The notes beneath the pieces are model-generated. The model saw only the letters and a program-made list of their open reading frames with translations, did not search any database and was not told the DNA's origin. From the NCBI GenBank assembly GCA_014728215.1, contig WJLZ01000086.1:1-64000 (forward strand): a stretch of DNA of 64,000 nt, in the 5' to 3' direction. The DNA is from Chitinivibrionales bacterium. Lineage in GTDB: Bacteria; Fibrobacterota; Chitinivibrionia; Chitinivibrionales; WJKA01. Positions within the stretch are counted from its first letter, which is position 1. Every line of letters begins with the position of its first letter. Made by a program: the position numbers and the translations under genes. Of this stretch, positions 18,801 to 28,351 are shown one piece after another.

Positions 18801-19343
18801 ATGAAAGGGACTATTGTACTCTGCACTGCGATCCTGGGTGTTTTTATTTTATTGATGAACTGTGGCGATGATGATGGTAACCCGGCAAAAGCATCTCCAA
18901 CCACGACCGATACCGCTATAGTCAACACCGGCGCCTGGACATCTACCACCGATTCGGTATTTCTTCATTCAGAAGTATGTGCTGTCTATGACACAACTTC
19001 CGGGGTCGATTCGCTGGTATACGGTCCCTGTCCGACCGAACCATCCGGCGTGCCGATCAATATTAATGCCACTACCGGTCTCTGGTCAATCAGGATCACC
19101 GACCTTGCGCCGATTGCCGAGGCATTTGGTATAGACGTTTCCGACCCCATGTTCGGCTATATTTCACTGACATTTTCCAAAACCCATACTCCTCAATCCT
19201 CCACCGCACTACCCGAGTTTGTGGGAACATGGCAGGACACCTTTCCCGCAATGGGTGATATCGTCCCCCGGGATGTCTATATGTATGTCAATTTCGAGAT
19301 CGATTCGAGCTATCAGATATACGCATGGTATAAAGGGGAATAA
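18801..19343 (+). CDS. small lipoprotein of unknown function
   Basis: A 180-residue secreted protein: signal peptide ending in LLMN-C21 (lipobox-like), then GDDDGN, a composition seen in other lipoproteins of this window. The body is predicted beta-rich, with Ser/Thr/Asp-rich segments and no recognised domain. Its ATG is preceded by a good GAAAGGAG Shine-Dalgarno sequence. It is transcribed alone toward the TonB-receptor gene, which converges 56 bases on. Confidence 0.75.
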   Translation: MKGTIVLCTAILGVFILLMNCGDDDGNPAKASPTTTDTAIVNTGAWTSTTDSVFLHSEVCAVYDTTSGVDSLVYGPCPTEPSGVPININATTGLWSIRITDLAPIAEAFGIDVSDPMFGYISLTFSKTHTPQSSTALPEFVGTWQDTFPAMGDIVPRDVYMYVNFEIDSSYQIYAWYKGE

Positions 19344-19399
19344 CATTAAAGAAAAGGGAACGAAAGGTTTATGAGAAAAGTGTATAGAAGACGATTTGT

Positions 19400-21655
19400 C
19401 TAAAAGGCAATACCAAATCCGATGGAAGCAAATCGTTTCGGGGAGAGCGTTCCCTTGCTTTCAAGTATGGTTGCATTGAAAAGGTTGGTGGCGACAAAGT
19501 CGATCCGGTATCGTTCTCCGAATTCTGCACTGAGTTTTACATCGGTCCGCCAGTAGGACTTGAGAGTATCGGAGGGGACGTTATCCAGAACAAGCCCATC
19601 GCTGCCAACAACAATCATACTGTCTTCTCCGAGCCATTGTTGTATATCGTTATTTTCCCAGTCGAGATAGTACCGCTCCCCAACATAGCCTTCGGCTACA
19701 GAGCCTTCAATAAAAACATTGCCGAATTGTTTCCTGGTGCGCCATCCGAAATTAATCATGGTTTTGGGGATATAATCGAGGGGATAATCGTATTCTTCAT
19801 CCCACGAGGTTTGGTAAACACCATTCAGAAAAGGCATGAACCAGGGCACCGAAGCCCACGTTAGCTCCCCTTCAATCCCCTTGGACCAGGCTTCGGAGAT
19901 ATTCCGGTGGGTGACCGCGACAACAATATCATTCTTATCCTTGCCCCATGAAAAATTTTCAGGGTCGGGATTGGGAAGTATCAGATCACTCATCCAGTTG
20001 TGAAAAAGACCCAGGCTCAGGGTCAGCGAAGAAATCGGAAAGACACTGATACCGCCGTCGACAGCCCACAGGTTCTCCGGCTTCAGTTCGGGATTGGAAA
20101 TAATCCTGGAATCATCGTTGAGAAGCAATACCGGCATAAAGAGTTCGCTGAATGCAGGCGCCCGGAACGCCCGACCGGCCGAGAGACGAAACCGCAGATG
20201 ATCTACAGGCTTATAATTGATGCCTAGTTTCGGAGAAAAGGCGCTGCCAAAGGATGAGTGATAATCGAAACGTATCCCCGGCACTATATCGATAATTTTT
20301 CCAAAGGATATTTCATCCTGGAGATAGGCGCCGAAATTTACGATCCCCTTATCAACGCTGTATGCCTTATAGGCGAGCCGGCCTGTTTCCCGTTCCCGAG
20401 CGGCGCCGAATGAAACCGTGTTCCAGAGATTTTCAACACCGGCAGTGACAATATGAGACCGCCCAAGGGTAAAAATCCCCTGAGCTTCAACCATCCAGTC
20501 ATCCGAATAAGAGCTCCATACACTTGCAATAGTTCCATCAACCATATCATCGGGGAAACCGCTCCATTCATTAAAGAAATCTCCCTTTGTTTTCCGGTAA
20601 TACCCCCCGATCTTCAGGTCAAGCCAATCGGCAGCCCTGATTTTACACCGGGGACCAACAAGAAATTTTTCGCCCTCAGTGACAACATCATGTGTATCGG
20701 GAATTGCCTTGGTTTTTCCAAAACCCAGGTTGCTGTTGAAATATCTCCCATGGAACTCGAGCCGAACACGGTCGTTGATCCGGTACCCCGCCTTTGTGAA
20801 CAGCCGGAAATCCCGATAATCATAATTTTCGGCAGGAATACGATACTCTTCATAGGGACCTTTACGAAATGCACTGTCATTAACAAGATAATTGCCGGTA
20901 TTGCGGAATCCGCCCGAAACCAGGTAATCGAAGTCCTCGTTTCCGCCGTTACTCTGCGCTTCGATGTTCCAGTAGGTTTCCCGGGCGCTCTTTTTCAGGA
21001 TAGTTTTTGTGGATTGGTGATTATCATCATCGAAAACCTTTTTTGCCACGGTAAAAGGATAGCTGTTTTCAAAATATACCCTGTGAGATGGAGGCCCATC
21101 ACCGGTAACCGTAATCACATTGATACATCCGGCAAAGGCATTGGCTCCATAAAGTGAGGAGTATGGCCCTCTGACAATCTCTATGCGCTTAATAGCATTA
21201 CGGGGGATCTCATTGATAATAAGGAAGGGGGTTCCGGACACATTGGTAGGGATACCATCCACGAGAACCAGCACGCGGGTGGCGGCATAGGAGCCGGGAA
21301 TTGCACGCATGATTATATCCGACGGCACTCCTTCACCAATACCCGCAAGCCGTTTCAGTTGAACACCGGTTTCATGCTGTATCAAATCGTTAACGTCTCT
21401 GGCCGGTGAAAGGTCGATTTCATCTTCAGAAATCGTCGTGACACTCGCCGGCGTCTCCGAAATCTTCCTTTTGGTTCGGGTTGCGGTAACGACAATTTTA
21501 TCCAGATCGGTTATTTTCTGTTCCTGTTCCTGCATAGCCAGAGTATCTTTATGTTCAATGCTGTCGGTATGAATCTCGCCGGATATACAGAGCCCGGGAA
21601 AAGGAAGCAGGACAGCCATAGTCACGAAAAAAGTATTTTTAAGAGAATTGTTCAT
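19400..21655 (-). CDS. TonB-dependent outer-membrane receptor
   Basis: A 751-residue receptor of the BtuB/CirA type. Signal peptide (about 1-26), TonB box DKIVVTATR near residue 51, plug domain (about 60-180) with [33 protein letters not shown] and [28 protein letters not shown], then a 22-strand-type barrel to the terminal aromatic-containing strand ([10 protein letters not shown]). Ligand could be a siderophore, cobalamin or another chelate; the sequence alone does not say. No riboswitch or Fur-box-like palindrome was found in the short upstream region, and no transport partner is encoded next to it. Confidence 0.94.
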   Translation of the reverse strand: [751 protein letters not shown]

Positions 21656-21847
21656 TTTTTCCGGTGATTTTTCTTCTTAAGAGAGGTAATTCATTAACCC
21701 TGCGGCATAATTAAGTGCCCGCTAATTAAAATATAATAGCTTCTTTTACGTTATATATATAAAACAGGATTTTTTTTTAAAAGTGGTTGTTTATCTGAAT
21801 AAATACCGCTAATATTTTGTGATCAGTATTTTTGACGGCAGATTTCT

Positions 21848-21877
21848 TTGACCTGGCAACATTTACGATTGTATATT
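21848..21877 (+). promoter_or_regulatory. sigma-70-type promoter of rpmE
   Basis: TTGACC (21848-21853) and TATATT (21872-21877) are separated by 18 bases, a good match to housekeeping promoter elements. Transcription would begin near 21884, leaving a short leader that contains a GAGGAAGG Shine-Dalgarno sequence before the GTG at 21922. Confidence 0.6.
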
Positions 21878-21921
21878 AGAAGGTTCGAAAAAGCATAATA
21901 AAACGATAGAGGAAGGCCATT

Positions 21922-22134
21922 GTGAAAGCAAAAACTCATCCCAAATATGATCCTACGAAGTTCACCTGTTCTTGCGGCAATGTTATCGAAACCCGATCCA
22001 CATCCAAGAGCATGCATATCGAAATCTGCAACAAGTGTCACCCCTTTTACACCGGGAAGCAGAAACTTGTGGATACAGCCGGACGGGTAGAACGTTTCCG
22101 CAAGCGCTATGAAAAAGCAAAAAAAGAATCATAG
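21922..22134 (+). CDS. rpmE: 50S ribosomal protein L31 (zinc-binding form)
   Basis: A 70-residue ribosomal protein of the large subunit. Four cysteines (Cys16, Cys18, Cys36, Cys39) form the zinc site of the C+ type, and [17 protein letters not shown] is the classic L31 signature. Start is GTG 21922 with GAGGAAGG upstream. It heads the conserved block rpmE-DUF1385-prfA-prmC, an arrangement well known from Firmicutes and other phyla; a hairpin after the stop separates it from the remaining genes. Confidence 0.97.
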   Translation: MKAKTHPKYDPTKFTCSCGNVIETRSTSKSMHIEICNKCHPFYTGKQKLVDTAGRVERFRKRYEKAKKES

Positions 22135-22155
22135 CTGAACCCAGAAAATAATTAC

Positions 22156-22189
22156 GGGCGGAAAGGGCTGGTGTATGCCTTTTTCGCCC
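22156..22189 (+). terminator. hairpin terminator after rpmE
   Basis: GGGCG…AAAGG pairs with CCTTT…CGCCC around a short loop, starting 22 bases after the rpmE stop. The following tract (ATTCTTTATTA) is T-rich but interrupted, so termination may be partial, allowing some readthrough into the DUF1385 gene. Confidence 0.5.
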
Positions 22190-22303
22190 ATTCTTTATTA
22201 TAATAATTTAAGTGACTACTCAGGTTCCTATGAACGATTTCAGGCGTCATTCCGGCCTGATCGAGTAATGACACATTAATCCGATTTTTTCAAAGGATAT
22301 GGT

Positions 22304-23269
22304 ATGTTCTTAAAAAAGGTTGCCGGATATTTTCATTTGCTGGTATTCGGTACGGTGCAGGCAGTTTCAAAGCCAAAAAAGAGCAAAGTCGGCGGGCAGG
22401 CGATAATCGAAGGTGTTATGATGCGTGGCAAGTCGAAAGTTTCATGGGCGGTTAAAAAGCCGGACAGTGAGATTGTACTTGAAGCTTTTTCCTTTGTTTC
22501 GGTGGCCCGGAAATACAAGTTTTTGAAATTGCCGGTTTTTCGAGGGGCGATAAGCCTTTTCGAATCGCTCAAGCTGGGCTACAAAGCACTCACCCGATCG
22601 GCAGAGATTGCCTATGAAGAAGAAAAAAGCGAAGAAGAGCGGAGCTGGAAAGATACCATGGCATCGATTGGTACATTTGTCTTTGCCTTCGGCCTTTCGA
22701 TATTTCTTTTCATGTACCTTCCCATGCTTGTTCTGACTTTGCTGGGATTCGAAAAAAGCGCTTTTGCTTTTAATTTGGGGGCGGGAACTATTCGAATTAT
22801 TCTTTTTCTCGGTTACCTTCTTGGAATCAGCCTATGGAAAGATATCCGCCGTCTGTTCGAATATCATGGCGCCGAACACAAGGCAATTTTTGCCTTTGAG
22901 GACGGCAAAGAATTGACTATCGAAAACATGGGACCTTACAAAACCTTTCACCCACGGTGTGGAACGAGTTTCATTATTCTCGTCTCGCTGGTCTGCATTC
23001 TGCTCTTTTCGGTAATCGATGCACTCATTCTGAAGTACATTCTCGAATCCAGCTATCCGATCTGGCTTCGTCTGATAGTCCACCTGAGCCTGGTCCCACT
23101 GATTTCGGGGATATCCTATGAAGTGCTGAAACTTTCCGATCGTTTTCGCCACCTATTTCCTTTCAATGTACTGGTATTACCGGGACTGTGGCTGCAGCAT
23201 ATTACCACCCGTGAACCTGATAATCATCAACTGGAAATTGCATCAAGGGCATTAAAGGCAGTTATATGA
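22304..23269 (+). CDS. DUF1385 family membrane protein (YqhQ-like)
   Basis: A 321-residue integral membrane protein of the DUF1385 family. Motifs seen: [14 protein letters not shown] near the N-terminus, [13 protein letters not shown] in the middle and HPRCGTSFI before the last helices; about four or five TM segments. Function is unknown, and the His/Cys-containing motifs suggest metal binding. Its stop overlaps the prfA start (4 bases, ATGA), and the pairing with prfA is conserved across many bacteria. Confidence 0.94.
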   Translation: MFLKKVAGYFHLLVFGTVQAVSKPKKSKVGGQAIIEGVMMRGKSKVSWAVKKPDSEIVLEAFSFVSVARKYKFLKLPVFRGAISLFESLKLGYKALTRSAEIAYEEEKSEEERSWKDTMASIGTFVFAFGLSIFLFMYLPMLVLTLLGFEKSAFAFNLGAGTIRIILFLGYLLGISLWKDIRRLFEYHGAEHKAIFAFEDGKELTIENMGPYKTFHPRCGTSFIILVSLVCILLFSVIDALILKYILESSYPIWLRLIVHLSLVPLISGISYEVLKLSDRFRHLFPFNVLVLPGLWLQHITTREPDNHQLEIASRALKAVI

Positions 23270-24336
23270 GAGATAAAGTAAAAAAGACTCTGGCTCGTCA
23301 TAAAGAACTTGAAGAGCTCATGGCATCACCGGAGGTTATCGGTGATACCGGGCTCATGGAAAAGTACGGAAGAGAGTATAATTCGATCGCCAAAAATCTT
23401 CCTGTATTTAACGAATATCTGAAAACTCTCGAGCGGTACCAGGAAGCAAAGGAACTGACTGAAAACGACTCCGACCGGGAGCTTCTTGAACTGGCCCAGG
23501 AAGAACGGGCCCAGATTGAAGAAAACCTTCCCGAGCTGGAACAGAGGGTCCGGTATCTCCTTGTTCCCAAAAATCCAAACGATCTTAAGAATGCGATTAT
23601 GGAAATCAGGGCCGGAACCGGCGGTGTTGAAGCTGGTATTTTCGCATCGGATCTTTATCGCATGTACAGCCATTTTATTGAGCAGAAAGGGTGGAAGCAG
23701 GAGATACTCAGTTCCAGCTACGGCGAAATTGGCAGTATCAAGGAAATCGTTTTTATGGTCAGCGGTGAAGGGGTCTTTGGTTGTTTGAAATACGAATCGG
23801 GTATTCATCGGGTGCAACGGGTTCCTCAGACCGAATCGCAGGGCCGAATTCATACATCGGCGGCCTCGGTTGTTGTTCTTCCCGAGGCTGGTGATTTCGA
23901 GATGCAGATCGATCCCAACGAGCTTCGTATCGATGTCTATCGTTCGAGCGGTCCCGGAGGCCAAAGTGTCAATACCACCGATTCGGCGGTACGGATTGTC
24001 CACGAGCCTACCGGTCTGACGGTGACCTGTCAGGATGAAAAATCACAGCATAAGAACAGAGCCAAGGCACTGAAGGTTCTCAAAACCCGTCTGTACGACA
24101 TGAAATTGAAGGAAAAGGAAGCCAAAGAGAGCGCAACGCGCCGCAATATGGTGGGAACCGGCGACCGGAGTGAAAAAATCCGCACCTACAATTTCCCCCA
24201 GGGACGGGTTACCGACCACCGGATCGGCCTTACTCTTTACAAACTCGACTCAATCATGGGCGGTAACCTCGAAGAAATCACCGACGCTCTCACCAATGCC
24301 GATCTCAACGAACGAATTAAGGTCGTTAAGGTATAG
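23266..24336 (+). CDS. prfA: peptide chain release factor 1
   Basis: Reads UAA and UAG stop codons and triggers peptidyl-tRNA hydrolysis. Length (356) is typical. The GGQ motif lies at residues 231-233 within [17 protein letters not shown], and the [16 protein letters not shown] region agrees with RF1 rather than RF2. No programmed frameshift is present. Gln233 is the expected target of the methyltransferase encoded directly downstream (prmC). Confidence 0.98.
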   Translation: MRDKVKKTLARHKELEELMASPEVIGDTGLMEKYGREYNSIAKNLPVFNEYLKTLERYQEAKELTENDSDRELLELAQEERAQIEENLPELEQRVRYLLVPKNPNDLKNAIMEIRAGTGGVEAGIFASDLYRMYSHFIEQKGWKQEILSSSYGEIGSIKEIVFMVSGEGVFGCLKYESGIHRVQRVPQTESQGRIHTSAASVVVLPEAGDFEMQIDPNELRIDVYRSSGPGGQSVNTTDSAVRIVHEPTGLTVTCQDEKSQHKNRAKALKVLKTRLYDMKLKEKEAKESATRRNMVGTGDRSEKIRTYNFPQGRVTDHRIGLTLYKLDSIMGGNLEEITDALTNADLNERIKVVKV

Positions 24337-24440
24337 CGATAGAGAAAAAACAATGATAAATGGTTCTGTTCGTTCTGGGCCCTCTGTCCTCTCCCCTCGA
24401 ATTTCGACCTTCCACCTTGAACCTTTATCCCCCTTTCCCC

Positions 24441-25271
24441 ATGACCTTGAACATAATATTACACTCTGTTAACAAAGCGCTCCTTCCGGTGGCGGGTGAA
24501 CGGGCACGGTATGAGACTGAGTTATTGCTCGAGCATGTTCTCTCCTGTTCGCGGTCGGACCTCTATTGTGCGGGAGACTGCACGATCGATAATGCCACCG
24601 AAAAACGAATTAAAAAATATGTCGCAGAACGCCTGAGGGGAACACCGATCGAATATGTGCTGGGAGTTGCATATTTTTACAACCGGGAGTTTACCGTTAC
24701 CTCCGATGTCCTTATCCCCCGCCCCGAGACGGAAGTCATTGTCGAGACGATCCTCGACAATGAGACCGATGAGGGATCGTTTTTTCTGGATACAGGAACG
24801 GGGCCGGGAACCATAATCGGAGCACTTGTCAAAGAACGACCTTCATGGTATGGTATCGGAACCGATATCTCCTTTCCCGCTCTCCGTGTCGCACACAAAA
24901 ACCTTGGTAATCACGCTGCACTCCTCTGCACCGATCTGACCGCCGCGCTCACCCCCGCGGCAACCTTCGATTTCATAGTCTGCAATCCTCCCTATATTGC
25001 GCTTCATGAAGCTCCGGAACTGGATCGAAGTGTGATCGATTATGAGCCCTCTATCGCCCTGTTCGGTGGTAAGGAGGGACTCGATTATTACCGCAGGATG
25101 GCCAACCTAGCCTTACCCCTCCTTAAAGAACATGGATCGATATATTTTGAAATCGGAGCAACACAAAAAGAACAGGTTACAGTGATTTTCACTGATGCAG
25201 GATGGCACGACATACGCTGCGTTCAGGACTTGGCCGGAAGAGACAGAGTTGTTGCCGCAAAGAAAGGTTGA
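24441..25271 (+). CDS. prmC: release-factor glutamine methyltransferase
   Basis: Methylates the Gln of the GGQ motif in RF1/RF2 using S-adenosylmethionine. The SAM-binding motif DTGTGPGTIIGAL and the catalytic NPPY motif (FIVCNPPYI) are intact, and IPRPETE is present. I start it at ATG 24441 because homology-like sequence begins just after it (the frame is open for another 81 bases upstream but reads as Pro-rich junk); no Shine-Dalgarno sequence supports either choice. It directly follows prfA, its substrate gene, in the usual order. Confidence 0.95.
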   Translation: MTLNIILHSVNKALLPVAGERARYETELLLEHVLSCSRSDLYCAGDCTIDNATEKRIKKYVAERLRGTPIEYVLGVAYFYNREFTVTSDVLIPRPETEVIVETILDNETDEGSFFLDTGTGPGTIIGALVKERPSWYGIGTDISFPALRVAHKNLGNHAALLCTDLTAALTPAATFDFIVCNPPYIALHEAPELDRSVIDYEPSIALFGGKEGLDYYRRMANLALPLLKEHGSIYFEIGATQKEQVTVIFTDAGWHDIRCVQDLAGRDRVVAAKKG

Positions 25272-25273
25272 GA

Positions 25274-26305
25274 GTGTCGATACAACCCTTTAAGAAAAAC
25301 TTTCTCACGTTCATTCCCGGGTTACTCTACCGTATCACTGTTCACCTGCGCAACAAAGCATACGACCGGCTCAACGTCATCACTCATATTGTTGACCGGC
25401 CGGTAATCAGTGTGGGATCGGTGACCGCGGGAGGATCGGGGAAAACCCCCTTAGCCCTTCGGATAGGAGAATTCATTCATGCCCAGGGCCATCAGGAGAT
25501 TTTTCTCAGCCGTGGCTATAAACGGAAATATTCGAAGAATGTTATTGTTACCCCCTCCATGGATGCATCATGGGAAGCTATCGGTGATGAACCTTCTTTA
25601 CTTCGCAATCGACTTCCTTCAGCATGGCTTGGTATCGGCAAAGACAGAGTGAAAAATGCCCACGCTCTCTCCGCTATCACTCCAAAAAATTCGGTGTTTA
25701 TCCTCGATGATGGTTTTCAGCACAGAAAGCTCCACCGGGACCTGGATATCATCGCCCTCCCTACAGGGGTGGAAAAGGAAAACATGATCCCCTTTGGTTT
25801 CCTTCGGGAGCCGCTGGAAAACAGCAACCGTGCGCAGGTAATATGTTTGATCGGTACGCCGGAAGAGCGGGAATTACTGCAGCAGACAAGAGATGAAATC
25901 ATAAAAATTACGAAAAACAGCTCTGTTTTTATGCTCTATCAGGCTGCAGAGGAATGGGTTAACTGCCAGACCGGTGAGTCCTCCAAAAAGCTTCCCTGCA
26001 AAAATCCTTCACTTATTTCTGGCATTGCACGGCCAGAAAGGTTTATATTATTAGTAGAAAAGGAGGGGGTTAAGCCTGTTTCAATTTCCAGATTCGACGA
26101 CCACCATATCTTTTCTGCCGAACAGATTAGCGGGGCAATAGCGGACAATTGTGATGGAATTATCACCACCGAAAAAGATTCATGCCGTATAAAAGAGCTA
26201 AATCTTGTAAATTGCCCGGCAATTTGGTATCTTAAAATAGGGCTTGCATTTTTTAATGCAGCTGAAGAAAAAAATTTTAACGACTTGATTCTCACTAATT
26301 TATAA
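25274..26305 (+). CDS. lpxK: tetraacyldisaccharide 4'-kinase
   Basis: Adds the 4'-phosphate to the lipid A precursor at the inner membrane; its presence means the organism makes lipid A. Features: N-terminal amphipathic/hydrophobic helix, P-loop variant SVTAGGSGKTP, LSRGYKRK, and ILDDGFQHRKLHRDLDI, all diagnostic of LpxK. The start is GTG 25274, three bases after the prmC stop; an upstream in-frame ATG inside prmC is less likely. About 343 residues, normal for the family. Confidence 0.95.
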   Translation: MSIQPFKKNFLTFIPGLLYRITVHLRNKAYDRLNVITHIVDRPVISVGSVTAGGSGKTPLALRIGEFIHAQGHQEIFLSRGYKRKYSKNVIVTPSMDASWEAIGDEPSLLRNRLPSAWLGIGKDRVKNAHALSAITPKNSVFILDDGFQHRKLHRDLDIIALPTGVEKENMIPFGFLREPLENSNRAQVICLIGTPEERELLQQTRDEIIKITKNSSVFMLYQAAEEWVNCQTGESSKKLPCKNPSLISGIARPERFILLVEKEGVKPVSISRFDDHHIFSAEQISGAIADNCDGIITTEKDSCRIKELNLVNCPAIWYLKIGLAFFNAAEEKNFNDLILTNL

Positions 26306-26336
26306 GGTTAGTTGCAAAATTAGAGGAGGTTGTTGC

Positions 26337-26711
26337 ATGAAGAAGGGAGCCTTCTTGACGTGCCTAATTTCCATGGCGTTCGCCATAGTTACATCCCTCT
26401 ACGCAGAAGAGGGCCAGTTTGTCCGGGTGACCGAACCCTTTGCGAATGTCTATGAGTTTCTTGATCCCCAATCCAAAATAATTATGCAAGCGAAAAAGGG
26501 CGATCATTTTGAGCTGGTCTATTCCGGAACATCATGGTTCCAGGTCAAAGTCAAGAACAAAGTCGGCTGGATTGAACGCAGGGCCGGCGAAGTTGTGAGC
26601 GATCAGAGTGGATTTCCGGTTCTTTCGATCACCTTGTTGCTCATAATGATTGCCGGAACGTTTGGGGGCGTATTTGTGTTTATTCAAAGGCAAAAAACAG
26701 CAGAGTTTTAA
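26337..26711 (+). CDS. small membrane protein with bacterial SH3 domain
   Basis: 124 residues: cleavable or uncleaved signal (1-23), an SH3_3-type domain (about 28-88, FVRVTEPFANVYEFLDPQSKI…KVGWIERR), then a C-terminal TM helix (about 95-117) with a short basic tail. This is the layout of a periplasmic SH3 module fixed to the membrane; such modules often bind cell wall. GAGGAGG upstream supports ATG 26337. The next gene begins with the same signal-SH3-TM arrangement, so the two look like tandem paralogues, the second having gained cytoplasmic signalling domains. Confidence 0.8.
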   Translation: MKKGAFLTCLISMAFAIVTSLYAEEGQFVRVTEPFANVYEFLDPQSKIIMQAKKGDHFELVYSGTSWFQVKVKNKVGWIERRAGEVVSDQSGFPVLSITLLLIMIAGTFGGVFVFIQRQKTAEF

Positions 26712-26736
26712 GACACCTCAATCAATTGCGGTACTA

Positions 26737-27963
26737 ATGAAACCAGAAGCATCCTGCTTCACTGGGCTTCTTCTAGTTATAACATTTACTCTTTCCGCCC
26801 AGCAAACCGCCCCCCCAAAAACCATCTCGGGACAAAGAGCGGATTCTTCAGCTGTTTCTCCCGAAGATACCGCTCAGTATATAACCATTTCCCAAGGTCC
26901 TGCTCCTGTTCTCAAATCACTGGCTCCGAATTCTCCCATCCTGGGCATGGCACAGCAGGGGAAGATATTCCGGTTAATTAACCGGGGTAAATCATGGCAC
27001 AGGATTGCCTTTAAGGATACTATCGGCTGGATCGAAAAAAGGTATACCAAAAGTGTGGTGAACAACCGATTTTCATCCCTTACCCGCAATCTTCCTGCAT
27101 ACGGTATCGGCGCTCTGTTCGGAGGCGGTCTGATTTTTCTTCTGGTACTGGCCGCGATCTTTTTAGGCGGTCGAATCCTTATTGCCGGCCTGAAAAAGAG
27201 ATCTTCCGTTAATGTGCCTGCAGGAAAAGGCTGCCTGATTATAGCCCGTGAAACAAAAAAAATCGAATATTCTCTGTCATCACGGGTTGCCGCTCTTGAA
27301 ACCTGTTTCACGGAAATCGGTTTTGAGGTTACCAATGCCCATGAACTCAATGTGGCCAGAAATATCCTCTGGCATTACAATCCGGATGTTATCTGTGTTG
27401 ACTGGCAGCTCGAAGACAATATTCATAAAAAGGTTGGAAACCTTCTCCTGGGTAAAGCATCGACAGCAAATATTTTTGTGATTTTTTACAACGTACCCGA
27501 TCCGGCATCGGTGCAGCAAAACAGCGGCATACCCAATGTCAGTTATCTGGGGATATCTTTTACCGACAGGGATATTTTCAAATTTGTCACTCCGCTGATA
27601 ATGACCGACCGTAAATCCAAAGAGGTGCGCAGGAGCGTCGAAAGCCATGCCCTCGAAGGCGACATTTCCAACGGCAGCCTCTCCGAAGTCTTCCAATTTC
27701 TTGAAATCGGCAAGAAAAGCGGGTGCATGCTTATCGATAAAAACGGCCCCTACGGCATGATCTATTTCGAACAGGGCCAGATTACTTCGGCCTCAACACC
27801 ATCTCAAAAGGGCAATGATGCCGTGTACTCAATGTTGAACATTCCGGAGGGAACGTTCCGGTTTCTTTTAGGAAAATCATCACAGGCCAGAAATGTCACT
27901 ATCGGTACCCTCGGTCTTCTTATGGAATGGGCCCGGCTGAACGATGAAGCTTCTCGGCATTGA
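26737..27963 (+). CDS. SH3-TM-receiver-like-DUF4388 membrane signalling protein
   Basis: I place the start at ATG 26737 because it opens a signal peptide; the in-frame extension upstream overlaps the previous gene. The 408 residues comprise an SH3-like domain (about 46-105), a TM helix (about 122-151), a receiver-like domain (about 165-290, with CVDWQ giving Asp222 where the phosphoacceptor would be) and a DUF4388/PATAN domain (about 300-400: LEGDISNGSLSEVFQFLEIGKKSG…FEQGQI). DUF4388 is typical of roadblock/MglA-type signalling in Myxococcota, Deinococcus and similar lineages. It probably carries an envelope signal to the cytoplasm (inference). The gene end overlaps ruvX by 20 bases. Confidence 0.8.
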   Translation: MKPEASCFTGLLLVITFTLSAQQTAPPKTISGQRADSSAVSPEDTAQYITISQGPAPVLKSLAPNSPILGMAQQGKIFRLINRGKSWHRIAFKDTIGWIEKRYTKSVVNNRFSSLTRNLPAYGIGALFGGGLIFLLVLAAIFLGGRILIAGLKKRSSVNVPAGKGCLIIARETKKIEYSLSSRVAALETCFTEIGFEVTNAHELNVARNILWHYNPDVICVDWQLEDNIHKKVGNLLLGKASTANIFVIFYNVPDPASVQQNSGIPNVSYLGISFTDRDIFKFVTPLIMTDRKSKEVRRSVESHALEGDISNGSLSEVFQFLEIGKKSGCMLIDKNGPYGMIYFEQGQITSASTPSQKGNDAVYSMLNIPEGTFRFLLGKSSQARNVTIGTLGLLMEWARLNDEASRH

Positions 27964-28351
27964 TTACGGCAAAAAACGGATCGGTTGTGCGGTCACCGAC
28001 CAAACCGGTACTGTTATTCGAAGCCTCCCTACCATTGTCAGGACCCGAAAAACCAGCCTTCTTGATGAAGTTTGTACATTAATAGAAAACGAAAAACCCC
28101 ATGCTCTTGTTTTCGGCGTGCCCTTAGGGTATAATGAACAGGAAACAGCGATGTCCCGGGAAATCAGGGCCTTTGCCGCTGAAGTGCAAAAAAGAACCGA
28201 GGTTCCCGTGCATTTTATCGATGAAAGCCTGACATCCCAGGCGGCAGAAAAAATGCTTCAATCTCGAAAAAAGAAACATCGGAAAGATAAAAAGAATATC
28301 GACCGGATCGCCGCCTGTCTGATTCTTGATGCATTCAATAAGGAACAGTAA
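27944..28351 (+). CDS. ruvX: RuvX/YqgF family Holliday-junction resolvase-like protein
   Basis: 135-residue RNase H-fold nuclease. The N-terminal LGIDYGKKRIGCAV motif includes the first metal-binding Asp7; VFGVPLGYN and FIDESLTSQAAE follow, and a final ASP-type motif (KNIDRIAACLIL with Asp) is present. Family roles are given as pre-16S rRNA processing and Holliday junction resolution. It overlaps the upstream gene by 20 bases and the downstream one by one base (TAATG). Confidence 0.95.
   Translation: MKLLGIDYGKKRIGCAVTDQTGTVIRSLPTIVRTRKTSLLDEVCTLIENEKPHALVFGVPLGYNEQETAMSREIRAFAAEVQKRTEVPVHFIDESLTSQAAEKMLQSRKKKHRKDKKNIDRIAACLILDAFNKEQ

Noticed and set aside
20453-21157. Open frame of 234 codons antisense to the TonB-receptor gene
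   Set aside because: Lies wholly inside the receptor coding sequence and shows no domain or initiation signal.
21656-21847. Possible cobalamin riboswitch upstream of the TonB receptor
   Set aside because: The leader is too short and lacks the B12-box pattern; only AT-rich sequence was seen.
24360-24440. Upstream in-frame extension of prmC
   Set aside because: Reads as Pro-rich sequence without homology-like character; ATG 24441 starts where the family sequence begins.
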